This document shows, in pieces, positions 42,941-50,859 of a stretch of 64,000 nucleotides of DNA (positions are counted from its first letter, which is position 1; the number at the start of each line of letters is the position of its first letter). The stretch covers positions 4,650,001 to 4,714,000 of the forward strand of contig NZ_CP051006.1 of assembly GCF_014673495.1 (NCBI RefSeq). Reading direction: 5' to 3'. The notes beneath the pieces were generated by a model. The model was not told the DNA's origin, did not search any database, and was given only the letters and a program-made list of their open reading frames with translations. Origin of the DNA: Streptomyces griseofuscus. GTDB lineage: Bacteria; Actinomycetota; Actinomycetes; Streptomycetales; Streptomycetaceae. The translations under genes and the position numbers were made by a program.

Positions 42941-43090
42941 GCCGGAAACGCTAGTCTGCGCTCTACGCCCGTCGCATCGGGCCTCCGGCCGAGCCGGGAC
43001 CTAGGACCAGCGGCGGAGCGGAACCGGAAAGCAGGCATTCGGTGAACGCATGGAAAACGCCGAAACTCCGCCCAATTGTTCACGTTTTGC

Positions 43091-43106
43091 TGTGACTTGA
43101 GTCACA
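43091..43106. promoter_or_regulatory. Perfect CRP-type palindrome upstream of cdgB
   Basis: TGTGACTTGAGTCACA contains TGTGA-n6-TCACA, an exact match to the CRP half-site pattern that Streptomyces Crp also recognises. It is 139 nt upstream of the cdgB start and 151 nt upstream of the divergent flavin reductase start. The 42941-43244 gap shows no gene. Confidence 0.6.
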
Positions 43107-43244
43107 AGGGGCAGGAATTGTTGACCCTGTGTACCGGGTGAGCAGCGCGCTGTGATTCAGTGGCGGTGAAACTGCTGGAGCAACCACGAGGCGCCGAAGA
43201 CGACGACCCTTGATTCGCTGCGAGGTCTCGGGGGGAGGGCGAGC

Positions 43245-44897
43245 ATGGAGACCGAGTCGGAGCCGTATGTCCGTCTTGCGTCCCTGCGGCAGCTGCACCA
43301 GGTCATGGCGGACATGAACACGGCGCGCAGCCTGGCGGACACGTTGCAGACCGTCGCCGACGGCGTGGTCAACGCCCTCGGGTACGAGATGGCGGGCGTG
43401 AACCTCGTACGACCCGACGGCGATCTCGTCGTCGCCGCGTTCTCCGGCAATTCCGCCGCCGAGGCCCTGATCACCGGCCGGGTCGGCTCCCGCGACGCCT
43501 GGGACCGGCGCCTGGGGATGGGCGAGCGCTGGGGCGACCTCGTCTTCATACCGCACACCGAGGGCTGGGTGCTGGACGACGACGATGTGCCCCAGTGGTT
43601 CACGGACGGTCCCGCGCCCCGCTTCGAGGACGAGTGGCACCCCTCCGACCGCCTCTTCGCCCCCATGTACACACCGGGCGCCCAGGGCGGCTCCTGCGGT
43701 GAGCTGCTCGGCGTCATATCCGTGGACCGCCCGCGCAACGGCCGGCTGCCCGGCGCCTGGGGCCGTGAGGCCCTCCAGATGTACGCCTTCCAGGCCGCCA
43801 TCGCGATCAGCAACGCCCGGCTGCGCTCCAATATGCAGCGCGCCCTGGTCCGCCTGGAGCGGGAGCAGCAGGCGCTGCGGGCGAGCGAGGAGAGTTTCCG
43901 ACAGGCGTTCGAGTACGCGCCGTCCGGTATGGCGATCGCCGAGATGGGCGGTGAACAGCACGGCCGCATCCTGCGCACCAACGACGCCCTGTGCCGGCTG
44001 CTCGGCCGTCCGGCCTCCGCGATGCGCCGCTACGCCTTCTCCGACCTGGTGCACCCCGAGGACATCGGCACCCTGCTGCGCACCTCGGCGGAGGGCGGTC
44101 GCGCCGAGCTGCGCCTCGGCCGCCGCGACGGCAGCTATGTGTGGGTGTCGCTGCGCAACAGCGTGGTCGCGGACGCCGCCGACGGGCCCCGCTTCCTGCT
44201 CACCCACGTCGAGGACATAGAGGAGCGCAAGCGCCGTGAGCTCCAGCTCGCCCACCGCGCCTCGCACGACTCGCTGACCGGCCTGCCGAACTCCGCGGAG
44301 CTGCGCTCGCGGCTCGCCGCCCGGCTGTGCCGCCGCCCGGCGCACGCCCTGGAGTCCCTGGACGCGGCCTACGGCCACCACCCCGCCTTCGACGGCCCCA
44401 CCGGGCACGGCTTCGACTTCGCGCCGGGCACGGAGTCGTACGACGGCTACGACCACCATGTGCACACCGTCGCGCCCGAGGGCGAGCAGGACGACGGCAC
44501 CAAGGGCCTCGCGGTGCTCTTCTGCGATCTGGACGGCTTCAAGTCGATCAACGACCGGTTCGGGCACAACGCGGGCGACGCCGTCCTGATCGAGGTCGCG
44601 CGGCGGCTGTCCCAGGGGGTGCGCGACGGCGACACGGTGGCCCGGCTCGGCGGCGACGAGTTCGTGATCCTCGCCGACGGGCTCGGCCGCGCGGACGCCG
44701 AGGACCTGGCGGTACGGCTGCGCAACGAGATCATCCAGCCGATCCGGGCCGAGGGCCGGGCGGTCCGGGTGGGGGCGAGTTTCGGCATCGGGTGGGCGCA
44801 CTGCGGGATGACGGCCGACGAAGTGTTGAAGTCGGCCGACGAGCGGATGTACGTAGAGAAACGATCTCGTCCCAAACAACATCGCCGCGCGGGATGA
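43245..44897 (+). CDS. cdgB: Diguanylate cyclase CdgB (GAF-PAS-PAC-GGDEF)
   Basis: The 550-aa cytosolic enzyme has a GAF domain (about 10-195), a coiled linker (QRALVRLEREQQALRASEES), PAS/PAC (about 215-330; SFRQAFEYAPSGMAIAEM...LTHVEDIEERKRRELQ) and GGDEF (about 340-550). The active site is G469-G-D-E-F473, preceded by the allosteric I-site R460-D-G-D463. It should make c-di-GMP and be subject to product inhibition. In S. coelicolor CdgB (same architecture and locus) c-di-GMP holds BldD active and blocks development. The C-terminus after the GGDEF domain is short. It stands alone. Confidence 0.94.
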   Translation: METESEPYVRLASLRQLHQVMADMNTARSLADTLQTVADGVVNALGYEMAGVNLVRPDGDLVVAAFSGNSAAEALITGRVGSRDAWDRRLGMGERWGDLVFIPHTEGWVLDDDDVPQWFTDGPAPRFEDEWHPSDRLFAPMYTPGAQGGSCGELLGVISVDRPRNGRLPGAWGREALQMYAFQAAIAISNARLRSNMQRALVRLEREQQALRASEESFRQAFEYAPSGMAIAEMGGEQHGRILRTNDALCRLLGRPASAMRRYAFSDLVHPEDIGTLLRTSAEGGRAELRLGRRDGSYVWVSLRNSVVADAADGPRFLLTHVEDIEERKRRELQLAHRASHDSLTGLPNSAELRSRLAARLCRRPAHALESLDAAYGHHPAFDGPTGHGFDFAPGTESYDGYDHHVHTVAPEGEQDDGTKGLAVLFCDLDGFKSINDRFGHNAGDAVLIEVARRLSQGVRDGDTVARLGGDEFVILADGLGRADAEDLAVRLRNEIIQPIRAEGRAVRVGASFGIGWAHCGMTADEVLKSADERMYVEKRSRPKQHRRAG

Positions 44898-44930
44898 GCG
44901 CCAGGTCAGCGAGTTGATGCGGTCTGCGTC

Positions 44931-44956
44931 ACCTGTTCGGCGCAAGCGGAACAGGT
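44931..44956. promoter_or_regulatory. Operator-like inverted repeat overlapping a promoter
   Basis: ACCTGTTC (44931-44938) and GAACAGGT (44949-44956) are perfect arms with a 10-nt spacer. The second arm runs into TAGGCT (44956-44961), a good -10 box, so a bound protein would block the promoter of the 45.0 kb membrane-protein gene. Another ACCTGTT follows at about 44993. Confidence 0.5.
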
Positions 44957-45014
44957 AGGCTCGCCTTTCCAGCCATGACCGTATCCGTTCGCACCTGTTG
45001 AGGAGTACCAAGGG

Positions 45015-45926
45015 ATGACGCCCGGCGACAACGGCGCGAGCACGCCCGAGGAAGACGACCCGTTCGGCTATCTGTACGCAGACGGCCAGGCCAGAGGAGC
45101 ACAGCCGCCGTCCGGTGGTTACGGCTACCCGAACTCGGTCAGCAGGGTGCGCACGGTCGGCGAGCGTCAGTACGGCCAGCAGCAGCCGCCCTATGTCCCG
45201 CAGCAGGGTGCCTACGGCCAGCCGAACGCGCACTACCAGGCACCGGAGACGCTCCCCGGCGGCGCCCCGCCCGCGGGCCACGCCCCGGCGCCCGGCCCCG
45301 GCCGCCGCGGCCCCAACACCAAGGGCCTGCTGATCGGCGCGATCGCGGTGGTCGCCGCGGTGGTCATCGGCATCAGCGTCGCCATGCTCAACGGCAACTC
45401 CGACGACAACTCCGACAACCAGGCCGGCACCACCCCGACCCAGTCCCAGAGCACGGACCCGACCCCGACGAGCAGCAGCTCGGCGGGCGGCCAGCTGCCC
45501 AAGGCCGATGCCGCGGACAGCTCGGTGCAGCTGTCGGGCGGCGCCGCGCCGGCCACGGACGTCAAGGGTTCGCGGGCCGCGGGCGGCAAGTACGTGGGCG
45601 GCCTGAACCAGGTCGGCGCCTCCGTCACCTGGAACGTGGACGTTCCCTCGGACGGCGACTACACCCTCTTCACCGGGTACAGCGCGACCGGCGAGGACCA
45701 GTCGATGACGGTCACCGTCAACGGCAAGGAGTTCGGCAGCAAGCTCGGGCTGAGGAACTGGCGGCACGCCGCCGACAACGACTTCGCCCAGGGCTGGACC
45801 CGCTCCTACGTGTGGCCCACGCTCAAGAAGGGCAACAACACCATCTCGATCTCCTGCCAGCCGGGCGACAAGTGCAACGTCCTGCTGGACCAGCTGTGGA
45901 TCAAGGCGGGCCGCGTCACCAGCTGA
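45015..45926 (+). CDS. Single-pass membrane protein with C-terminal CBM-like domain
   Basis: The 303-aa protein has a disordered Gly/Tyr/Gln/Pro-rich cytoplasmic N-terminus (residues 1-100), one membrane helix (GLLIGAIAVVAAVVIGISVAML, about 107-128), a Ser/Thr/Pro linker, and an extracytoplasmic beta-sandwich (about 165-303; GGKYVGGLNQVGASVTWNVDVPSDGDYTLFTGYSATGEDQSMTVTVNGKEF... NTISISCQPGDKCNVLLDQLWI) like CBM35/CBM6 carbohydrate-binding modules. It may bind cell-wall or capsular glycan. AGGAG lies about 9 nt before the ATG. No catalytic domain is present. Confidence 0.82.
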   Translation: MTPGDNGASTPEEDDPFGYLYADGQARGAQPPSGGYGYPNSVSRVRTVGERQYGQQQPPYVPQQGAYGQPNAHYQAPETLPGGAPPAGHAPAPGPGRRGPNTKGLLIGAIAVVAAVVIGISVAMLNGNSDDNSDNQAGTTPTQSQSTDPTPTSSSSAGGQLPKADAADSSVQLSGGAAPATDVKGSRAAGGKYVGGLNQVGASVTWNVDVPSDGDYTLFTGYSATGEDQSMTVTVNGKEFGSKLGLRNWRHAADNDFAQGWTRSYVWPTLKKGNNTISISCQPGDKCNVLLDQLWIKAGRVTS

Positions 45927-45945
45927 GCCGTCCGCCAGGAGGCGG

Positions 45946-45974
45946 TGCCACCGGTCGTCGGACGGCCGGTGGCA
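45946..45974. terminator. Terminator between convergent CBM-like and PfkB genes
   Basis: TGCCACCGG (45946-45954) and CCGGTGGCA (45966-45974) form a 9-bp stem with an 11-nt loop, followed by TTCCGCTTT. Confidence 0.7.
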
Positions 45975-46019
45975 TTCCGCTTTCCGGGCCCGTTGCCCGG
46001 GGCGCCGGAGCACCGCGCG

Positions 46020-46949
46020 TCACGCCGCGCCGGCCTGGCCCGTGACCGTGACCCGGCCCAGCAGCTCCTCGTACGTACGCCGGTCGAACTCGCCCGCCGC
46101 GGGTGCTCGGACGGTGGCGGCCGAGAGGGCGATGGCGTGGGTGAGGCGGGTCGGCCAGGGGAGGTGGGTCACCAGGCCGGACAGGAGCGCGGCGACCGCC
46201 GAGTCGCCCGCGCCGGTCGGATTGCCGTGCACCCGGCCCGGCGGGGTGGCGCGCCAGCGGCCCTCCGGGGTCGTGGCCAGCAGGCCGTTCGGGCCCAGGG
46301 ACGCGATGACCGTGTGGGCGCCGCGGCGGCGGGCGGATTCGGTGGCGCGCAAGGGGTCGTGGGAGCCGGTGAGTTCGGCCAGTTCGTCGGCGTTGGGCTT
46401 GATGATGTCGGGGCGGGCCGCCACCCCCCGGCGCAGCGGCTCGCCGCTGGTGTCCAGCAGGACCGGCACGCCCAGGGAGCGCGCCGTGCGGATCAGACCC
46501 GCGTACGCCCCCACCGGAACCCCCGGCGGCAGGCTGCCGCACAGGGCCACCGCCGAGGCGCCGGAGAGCAGCTCCGCGTAGCAGTCCAGGAACATGGCCC
46601 ACTCCGCGGGCGCGATCTGCGGGCCCGGCTCGTTCAACTGTGTCGTGTCGCCGGAGTGTTCGTCCACGACCGCGATGGTGCGCCGCGTCGCCCCCGCCAC
46701 CGGCACCAGCGCGTCCGTCAGCCCCTCGGTCCCGGCGAGCCCGTCCCGCACCGCCCGGCCCGTGCCGCCGCCCGCGAACCCGGTGACCGTCACCTCGTGT
46801 CCGAGCGCCGCGAGCACCCGGCCCACGTTCACCCCTTTGCCGCCCGGGCGTTCGATGACCTCCGAGACCCGGTGCGAGGCATGCGGACGCAGTGACCGCA
46901 CCCGATAGGTGATGTCGAGAGCGGTGTTCAGCGTGACCGTGAGGATCAC
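46020..46949 (-). CDS. 1-Phosphofructokinase-type hexose kinase (PfkB family)
   Basis: The 309-aa kinase has PfkB signature 1 region RPGGKGVNVGRVLAALGHEVTVTGFAGG, the lid segment, IIKPNADELAELTG, and signature 2 HGNPTGAGDSAVAALLSGL with the catalytic Asp. It phosphorylates a sugar phosphate such as fructose-1-P or tagatose-6-P. Its position just downstream of nagKA suggests an amino-sugar or related catabolic step (for example tagatose-6-P type). GTG start at 46949. The gap to nagA is 107 nt. Confidence 0.86.
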   Translation of the reverse strand: MILTVTLNTALDITYRVRSLRPHASHRVSEVIERPGGKGVNVGRVLAALGHEVTVTGFAGGGTGRAVRDGLAGTEGLTDALVPVAGATRRTIAVVDEHSGDTTQLNEPGPQIAPAEWAMFLDCYAELLSGASAVALCGSLPPGVPVGAYAGLIRTARSLGVPVLLDTSGEPLRRGVAARPDIIKPNADELAELTGSHDPLRATESARRRGAHTVIASLGPNGLLATTPEGRWRATPPGRVHGNPTGAGDSAVAALLSGLVTHLPWPTRLTHAIALSAATVRAPAAGEFDRRTYEELLGRVTVTGQAGAA

Positions 46950-47056
46950 CCGGGCTGCCTCCCTCGAAGCCGTCGTTCCGGGGCCCTGATCATGCCAAAG
47001 AGACGGCGGCCGACCCAGATGCGGGTCGGCCCGATCGCAGGGAAAAGCCGGGCGTA

Positions 47057-48220
47057 TCAGCCCAGTTGGGGAGCGACCACCCACTCGCCGTGCCGCATCA
47101 CGCCCCGTACGTCGAAGTCCGCGTCCAGCAGCACCAGGTCCGCGTCCTTGCCGGGCTCCAGGGAACCGACCCGGTCCGAAAGGCCCAGCAGCCGGGCCGG
47201 GTTGGCGGACAGGGCCTTCACCGCGTGCTCGACCGGCAGCCGGTCCACGGTCACCGCGCGTTTGAACGCCCGGTCCAGCGTCAGCGTGGAGCCGGCGATC
47301 GAACCGCCCTCCACCAGCCGGGCCACGCCCTCGCTGACCTCCACCTCCAGCGGGCCCAGCATGTAGCGGCCGTCGCCGATCCCGGCCGCGTCCATCGCGT
47401 CGGTGATGAACGCCACCCGGTCCGCGCCCGCGTGATGGAACGCCAGCTCCAGGGCGGCCGGGTGCAGATGCGTGCCGTCGTTGATCAGCTCGACCGTCAC
47501 CCGCTCGTCCTCCAGCAGGGCCGCGACCGGACCCGGGGTGCGGTGGCCGAGGGCGGGCATCGCGTTGAAGAGGTGCGTGGCGACCGTGGCACCCGCCTCG
47601 ATGGCGTCCACCGTCTGCTCGTACGTCGCGTCGGTGTGCCCGATCGCCGCGATCACCCCGTGCTCGGTGAGCAGCCGTACCGAGTCGATGCCGCCCGGCA
47701 GTTCGGCGGCGAGGGTGAGCATCCGGGCCTGCCCGCGCGCCGCGTCGATCAGCTTGCGCACCTCGGCCGGCTCCGGGTGGCGCAGCAGCGCCTCGGAGTG
47801 GGCGCCCTTGCGGCACGGCGAGATGAACGGCCCCTCGAAGTGGATGCCCGCGATGTCGCCCTGCTCGGCCAGCTCGCTGAGCAGCCCGGCCTGGCGGACC
47901 AGCAGGTCCATCTCGTCGGTGACGGTGGAGGCGACGAGGGTGGTGGTGCCGTGCGCGCGATGGGTGCGGATCGCGGTGAGGATCTGCTCGGCGGTGCCGG
48001 AGAAGGAGGCGCCGCCGCCGCCGTGGTTGTGGAGGTCGACGAAGCCAGGGACCAGCCAGTGGCCGGACACGTCGAGCACGGCGGCGTCGGCCGGGGGAGC
48101 GCCGGCGATGCGCGTGCCGTCGATGGCCACGGTGCCGTTCTTCACCGTGCCGGTGGGAAGCACCACGTTCGCGCCGGTGAGCACCCGCGGATCCGTCGCG
48201 GCTCCTCTTGGACTGGCCAT
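47057..48220 (-). CDS. nagA: N-acetylglucosamine-6-phosphate deacetylase
   Basis: The 387-aa amidohydrolase has the metal-binding segment VPGFVDLHNHGGGGASFSG, GIHFEGPFISPCRKGAHSEALL, HLFNAMPALGHRTPG, ELINDGTHLHPAALELAFHHAG and FITDAMDAAGIGDGRY, with the catalytic Asp. It deacetylates GlcNAc-6-P to GlcN-6-P, feeding NagB and giving the GlcN-6-P that inactivates DasR. The ATG touches the nagK stop by 1 nt (TGATG), so nagK-nagA is one operon, under the dre site upstream of nagK. Confidence 0.95.
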   Translation of the reverse strand: MASPRGAATDPRVLTGANVVLPTGTVKNGTVAIDGTRIAGAPPADAAVLDVSGHWLVPGFVDLHNHGGGGASFSGTAEQILTAIRTHRAHGTTTLVASTVTDEMDLLVRQAGLLSELAEQGDIAGIHFEGPFISPCRKGAHSEALLRHPEPAEVRKLIDAARGQARMLTLAAELPGGIDSVRLLTEHGVIAAIGHTDATYEQTVDAIEAGATVATHLFNAMPALGHRTPGPVAALLEDERVTVELINDGTHLHPAALELAFHHAGADRVAFITDAMDAAGIGDGRYMLGPLEVEVSEGVARLVEGGSIAGSTLTLDRAFKRAVTVDRLPVEHAVKALSANPARLLGLSDRVGSLEPGKDADLVLLDADFDVRGVMRHGEWVVAPQLG

Positions 48221-49158
48221 CAGGTGTCTACCTCCGGAGTAGAAGTGGTCGTCAGCAGATCCCGCGCGAGCAGGCCCGCGCCGAGGCAGCCGGCGGTGTC
48301 GCCGAGGGCGGCGGGGACGATGGACGGCAGTTTCTGGAAGGTGACCCGGCGCCGGACGGCGTCCCGCAGGGGCTGGAACAACACTTCCCCCGCCTCGGCG
48401 AGACCGCCACCGATGATCAGCGTGCGCGGGTCCAGCAGGGTGAGCGCGGTGACCAGACCGTCGGCGAGCGCGTCCACCGCCTCCTGCCAGACCCGCCGGG
48501 CACCGGGGTCGCCCGCCGCGACGGCCCGCGCGCAGTCGGCCGCGTCCGCGTCCGGGTTCCCGCCGGCCGCCGCCCAGGCCTCGCTGACGGCGGCCGCGGA
48601 GGCGTACCGCTCCAGACAGCCGCGCTGCCCGCAGGGGCAGAGCGTGCCCCCGGGCCGTACGACGACATGGCCGATCTCGCCCGCGAAGCCGTGCGCCCCG
48701 GACTCCACCCGGCCGTCGATCCCGATCGCGCCCGCGATGCCGGTGCCGAGCGGTACGAACAGAAAGCGGTCGGCGCCCCGGCCCGCGCCGATCCGGCCCT
48801 CGGCGAGCCCGCCGGTGCGCACGTCGTGGCCGAGCGCGACGGGCACCCCGAGCCGCTCGGCGAGCAGATCGCGCAGCGGTACGTCCTTCCAGCCGAGGTT
48901 GGCGGCGTAGACGGCGGTGCCGTGCTCCTCGTCGACGATGCCGGGCACCGCTATGCCGGCGGCGGCCGGCGGGCCGTAATGCTCGGTGCCGTACGCGTAC
49001 AGCTCGGCGGCGAAGTCGAGGATGCCCGCGACCACCGCGTCGGGGCCGCGTTCACGGCCGGTGGCGCGGCGGGCGCGGTGCAGCAGGGCGCCGTCGTCCC
49101 CGACGAGGGCGGCCTTCATCCCGGTACCGCCCACGTCCAGGGCGATGACATGTCTCAC
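48220..49158 (-). CDS. nagK: ROK-family N-acetylglucosamine kinase
   Basis: The 312-aa ROK kinase has phosphate-binding ALDVGGTGMKAALVGDDG and the zinc motif with Cys residues GTLCPCGQRGCLERYAS. The segment HDVRTGGLAEGRIGAGRGADRFLFVPLGTGIAGAIGIDG holds the catalytic Asp region. It lacks an N-terminal HTH, so it is a kinase, not a ROK repressor. It phosphorylates GlcNAc from chitin or cell-wall turnover. GTG start (VRHVIALDVGG) at 49158. A near-consensus dre lies 28 nt upstream. Confidence 0.9.
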   Translation of the reverse strand: MRHVIALDVGGTGMKAALVGDDGALLHRARRATGRERGPDAVVAGILDFAAELYAYGTEHYGPPAAAGIAVPGIVDEEHGTAVYAANLGWKDVPLRDLLAERLGVPVALGHDVRTGGLAEGRIGAGRGADRFLFVPLGTGIAGAIGIDGRVESGAHGFAGEIGHVVVRPGGTLCPCGQRGCLERYASAAAVSEAWAAAGGNPDADAADCARAVAAGDPGARRVWQEAVDALADGLVTALTLLDPRTLIIGGGLAEAGEVLFQPLRDAVRRRVTFQKLPSIVPAALGDTAGCLGAGLLARDLLTTTSTPEVDT

Positions 49159-49185
49159 GGGGACAGTGTGGCCCGCTGACCCACG

Positions 49186-49219
49186 AGAGGTCTAGTCCAC
49201 TCGCGTGGTGTAGACCTTA
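49186..49219. promoter_or_regulatory. Two dre-like DasR sites between nagK and the sugar-binding gene
   Basis: AGAGGTCTAGTCCACT (49186-49201) matches the dre consensus at 15 of 16 positions. CGTGGTGTAGACCTTA (49204-49219) matches about 11 of 16. They are 2 nt apart, 28 nt upstream of nagK and about 50 nt upstream of the divergent sugar-binding lipoprotein, so DasR could control both. Confidence 0.8.
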
Positions 49220-49268
49220 GGCGTTCATCTGACTTATTTGTTCGGACAGCGGGGTTGGGGTTTTGACG

Positions 49269-50570
49269 GTGCGTCGGCGTACAGCAGGAATGATCGCGAC
49301 GGTGTCCGCCATGGGCATGACCGCGTTCCTCGGCGGCTGCGGGAGCACGGGCTCCTCCGATGTGACCCTCAGACTCGTGGCCGCGGACTACGGCGACTCG
49401 GCGGGGAACAGCTCGCAGAAGTACTGGGACTCGCTGGTCAAGGAGTACGAGAAGACACACCCGGGCGTGAAGATCCAGGTCAGCGTGTACTCCTGGAACG
49501 ACGTCGACCGCAAGGTCAAGGACATGGTCGACGCCGGGCACGCGCCGGACCTGGCGCAGATCGGCGCGTACGCCGACTACGCGGCGGCCGGGAAGCTCTA
49601 CGCGGCCTCCGACCTGCTCTCCATCCGCACCCAGGCGGACTTCCTCTCCCAGCTGTCCGACGCCGGCCAGTGGAGCCATACGCAGTACGGCATCCCCTTC
49701 GCCGCCTCCACCCGGGTGCTCTTCTACAACAAGACGCTCTTCGCGAGCGCCGGGATCACCACCCCGCCCACCAGCTGGGACGAGCTGGCCGCGGACGCCA
49801 AGGCGCTCAAGGCGAAGGGCGTGAAGTTCCCCTTCGCGCTGCCGCTGGGGCCCGAGGAGGCGCAGGCCGAGACGATGCAGTGGCTGCTCAGCGGCGGCGA
49901 CGGCGGTACCGGCGGCACGGGCTACACCGATGACATCGGCACCTACACCATCGACTCCGAGCAGAACGTGCGGACCTTCTCCTGGCTCAAGGACGACCTG
50001 GTCGGCAAGGGGCTGACCGGTCCGGTGGCGCCGGGCAAGCTGAACCGGGCGCAGGCGTTCGCGGCGTTCGCCGACGGGCAGGCCGCCATGGTCGACGGGC
50101 ATCCCACGCTGATCCAGCAGGCCGAGGCGAAGGGCGTGCGCTTCGGCATGGTGCCGACGCCGAGCCGGACCGGGCGGGCCCGGGCCTCGATGGGGGTGTC
50201 CGACTGGATGATGGCGTTCAAGCAGAACGGCCACGCCGACCAGGTCGGCGACTTCCTGAACTACGTGTACAGCGAGAAGAACGTCCTCGACTTCTCCCGC
50301 ACCTACGGGCTCCTCCCGGTCACCACCTCCGCGTCCAACGCCATGAGCGCGTCGGACGCGGCGCCCGACAAGGCCCTGCACCCCTTCCTGGACCAGCTGG
50401 CCACGAGCGAGATGTATCCGGTGGGCAAGACCTCCTGGGCGCAGGTCAGCGCGGCCGTGAAGCAGAACATCGGCCAGGCCGTCGCGCCCGGCGGCAGCCC
50501 CGCGGGCGTCCTCACCCGGCTCCAGGCCACGGCCACGGCGGCGGACAGCGCGGCCGCCGGCACCGGCTGA
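49269..50570 (+). CDS. Extracellular sugar-binding lipoprotein of an ABC transporter
   Basis: The 433-aa solute-binding protein has a lipoprotein signal (MIATVSAMGMTAFLGGC, lipobox LGGC) and the family-1 fold: VTLRLVAADYGDSAGNSSQKYWDSLVKEYEKTHPGVKIQVSVYSWNDVDRKVKDMVDAGHAPDLAQIGAYADY and ASTRVLFYNKTLFASAGITTPPTSWDEL. No permease genes follow, so it must use permeases and MsiK encoded elsewhere. The GTG at 49269 is preferred; a TTG two codons earlier is possible. Its dre sites suggest an amino-sugar or chito-oligosaccharide ligand, but this is inference. Confidence 0.88.
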   Translation: MRRRTAGMIATVSAMGMTAFLGGCGSTGSSDVTLRLVAADYGDSAGNSSQKYWDSLVKEYEKTHPGVKIQVSVYSWNDVDRKVKDMVDAGHAPDLAQIGAYADYAAAGKLYAASDLLSIRTQADFLSQLSDAGQWSHTQYGIPFAASTRVLFYNKTLFASAGITTPPTSWDELAADAKALKAKGVKFPFALPLGPEEAQAETMQWLLSGGDGGTGGTGYTDDIGTYTIDSEQNVRTFSWLKDDLVGKGLTGPVAPGKLNRAQAFAAFADGQAAMVDGHPTLIQQAEAKGVRFGMVPTPSRTGRARASMGVSDWMMAFKQNGHADQVGDFLNYVYSEKNVLDFSRTYGLLPVTTSASNAMSASDAAPDKALHPFLDQLATSEMYPVGKTSWAQVSAAVKQNIGQAVAPGGSPAGVLTRLQATATAADSAAAGTG

Positions 50571-50574
50571 GCGC

Positions 50575-50580
50575 TACGGT
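50575..50580 (+). promoter_or_regulatory. -10 box of a probable leaderless DUF3263 transcript
   Basis: TACGGT lies 6 nt before the ATG, immediately after the stop of the sugar-binding gene. Confidence 0.5.
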
Positions 50581-50586
50581 TTCCCC

Positions 50587-50811
50587 ATGGAACTGGGTGA
50601 GCGCGAGAAGGAGATCCTCGCAATGGAAGGCCGGTCCTTCGCCGGGCCCGGCGCGAAGGAACGGGCCATCCGCGAGGACCTCCATCTCTCCCCGGTCCGC
50701 TACTACCAGCTCCTCAACGCCCTCCTCGACGACGAGCGCGCCCTCTCCCACGACCCGGTCACGGTGAACCGCCTGCGCAGGATCAGGGAGACGAGACGCG
50801 CGGAGCGCTGA
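50587..50811 (+). CDS. DUF3263-domain protein
   Basis: The 74-aa protein begins ELGEREKEILAMEGRSFAGPGAKERAIREDLHLSPVRYYQLLNALLDDERALSHDPVTVNRLRRIRE. It matches DUF3263, a small actinobacterial helical domain with a possible helix-turn-helix (LHLSPVRYYQLLNAL). The function is unknown. It often sits near trehalose synthesis or envelope genes. It starts 16 nt after the preceding stop, with its own -10 box. Confidence 0.85.
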   Translation: MELGEREKEILAMEGRSFAGPGAKERAIREDLHLSPVRYYQLLNALLDDERALSHDPVTVNRLRRIRETRRAER

Positions 50812-50847
50812 GGAGGAGTCCCAGGCGTGACAACCGCCCTCGCTGGA

Positions 50848-50853
50848 TAGTGT
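50848..50853 (+). promoter_or_regulatory. -10 box of a probable leaderless otsB transcript
   Basis: TAGTGT lies 6 nt before the otsB ATG, with CGGTAC between and no Shine-Dalgarno. Confidence 0.55.
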
Positions 50854-50859
50854 CGGTAC

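Noticed and set aside
43110..43135. BldD box upstream of cdgB
   Set aside because: TGACCCTGTGTAC is close to TnAC-n5-GTnA but fails at the last position, so it is mentioned only as a near-miss.
43080..46013. 977-codon open frame on the minus strand
   Set aside because: It is the antisense shadow of cdgB and the CBM-like gene. Its composition (Gly/Val/Arg/Ala/His) is that of a G+C-rich complementary frame and no family segments appear, whereas the plus-strand genes have clear domains.
48220..49158. ROK-family transcription repressor
   Set aside because: No N-terminal HTH is present; the protein begins directly with the kinase phosphate-binding segment.
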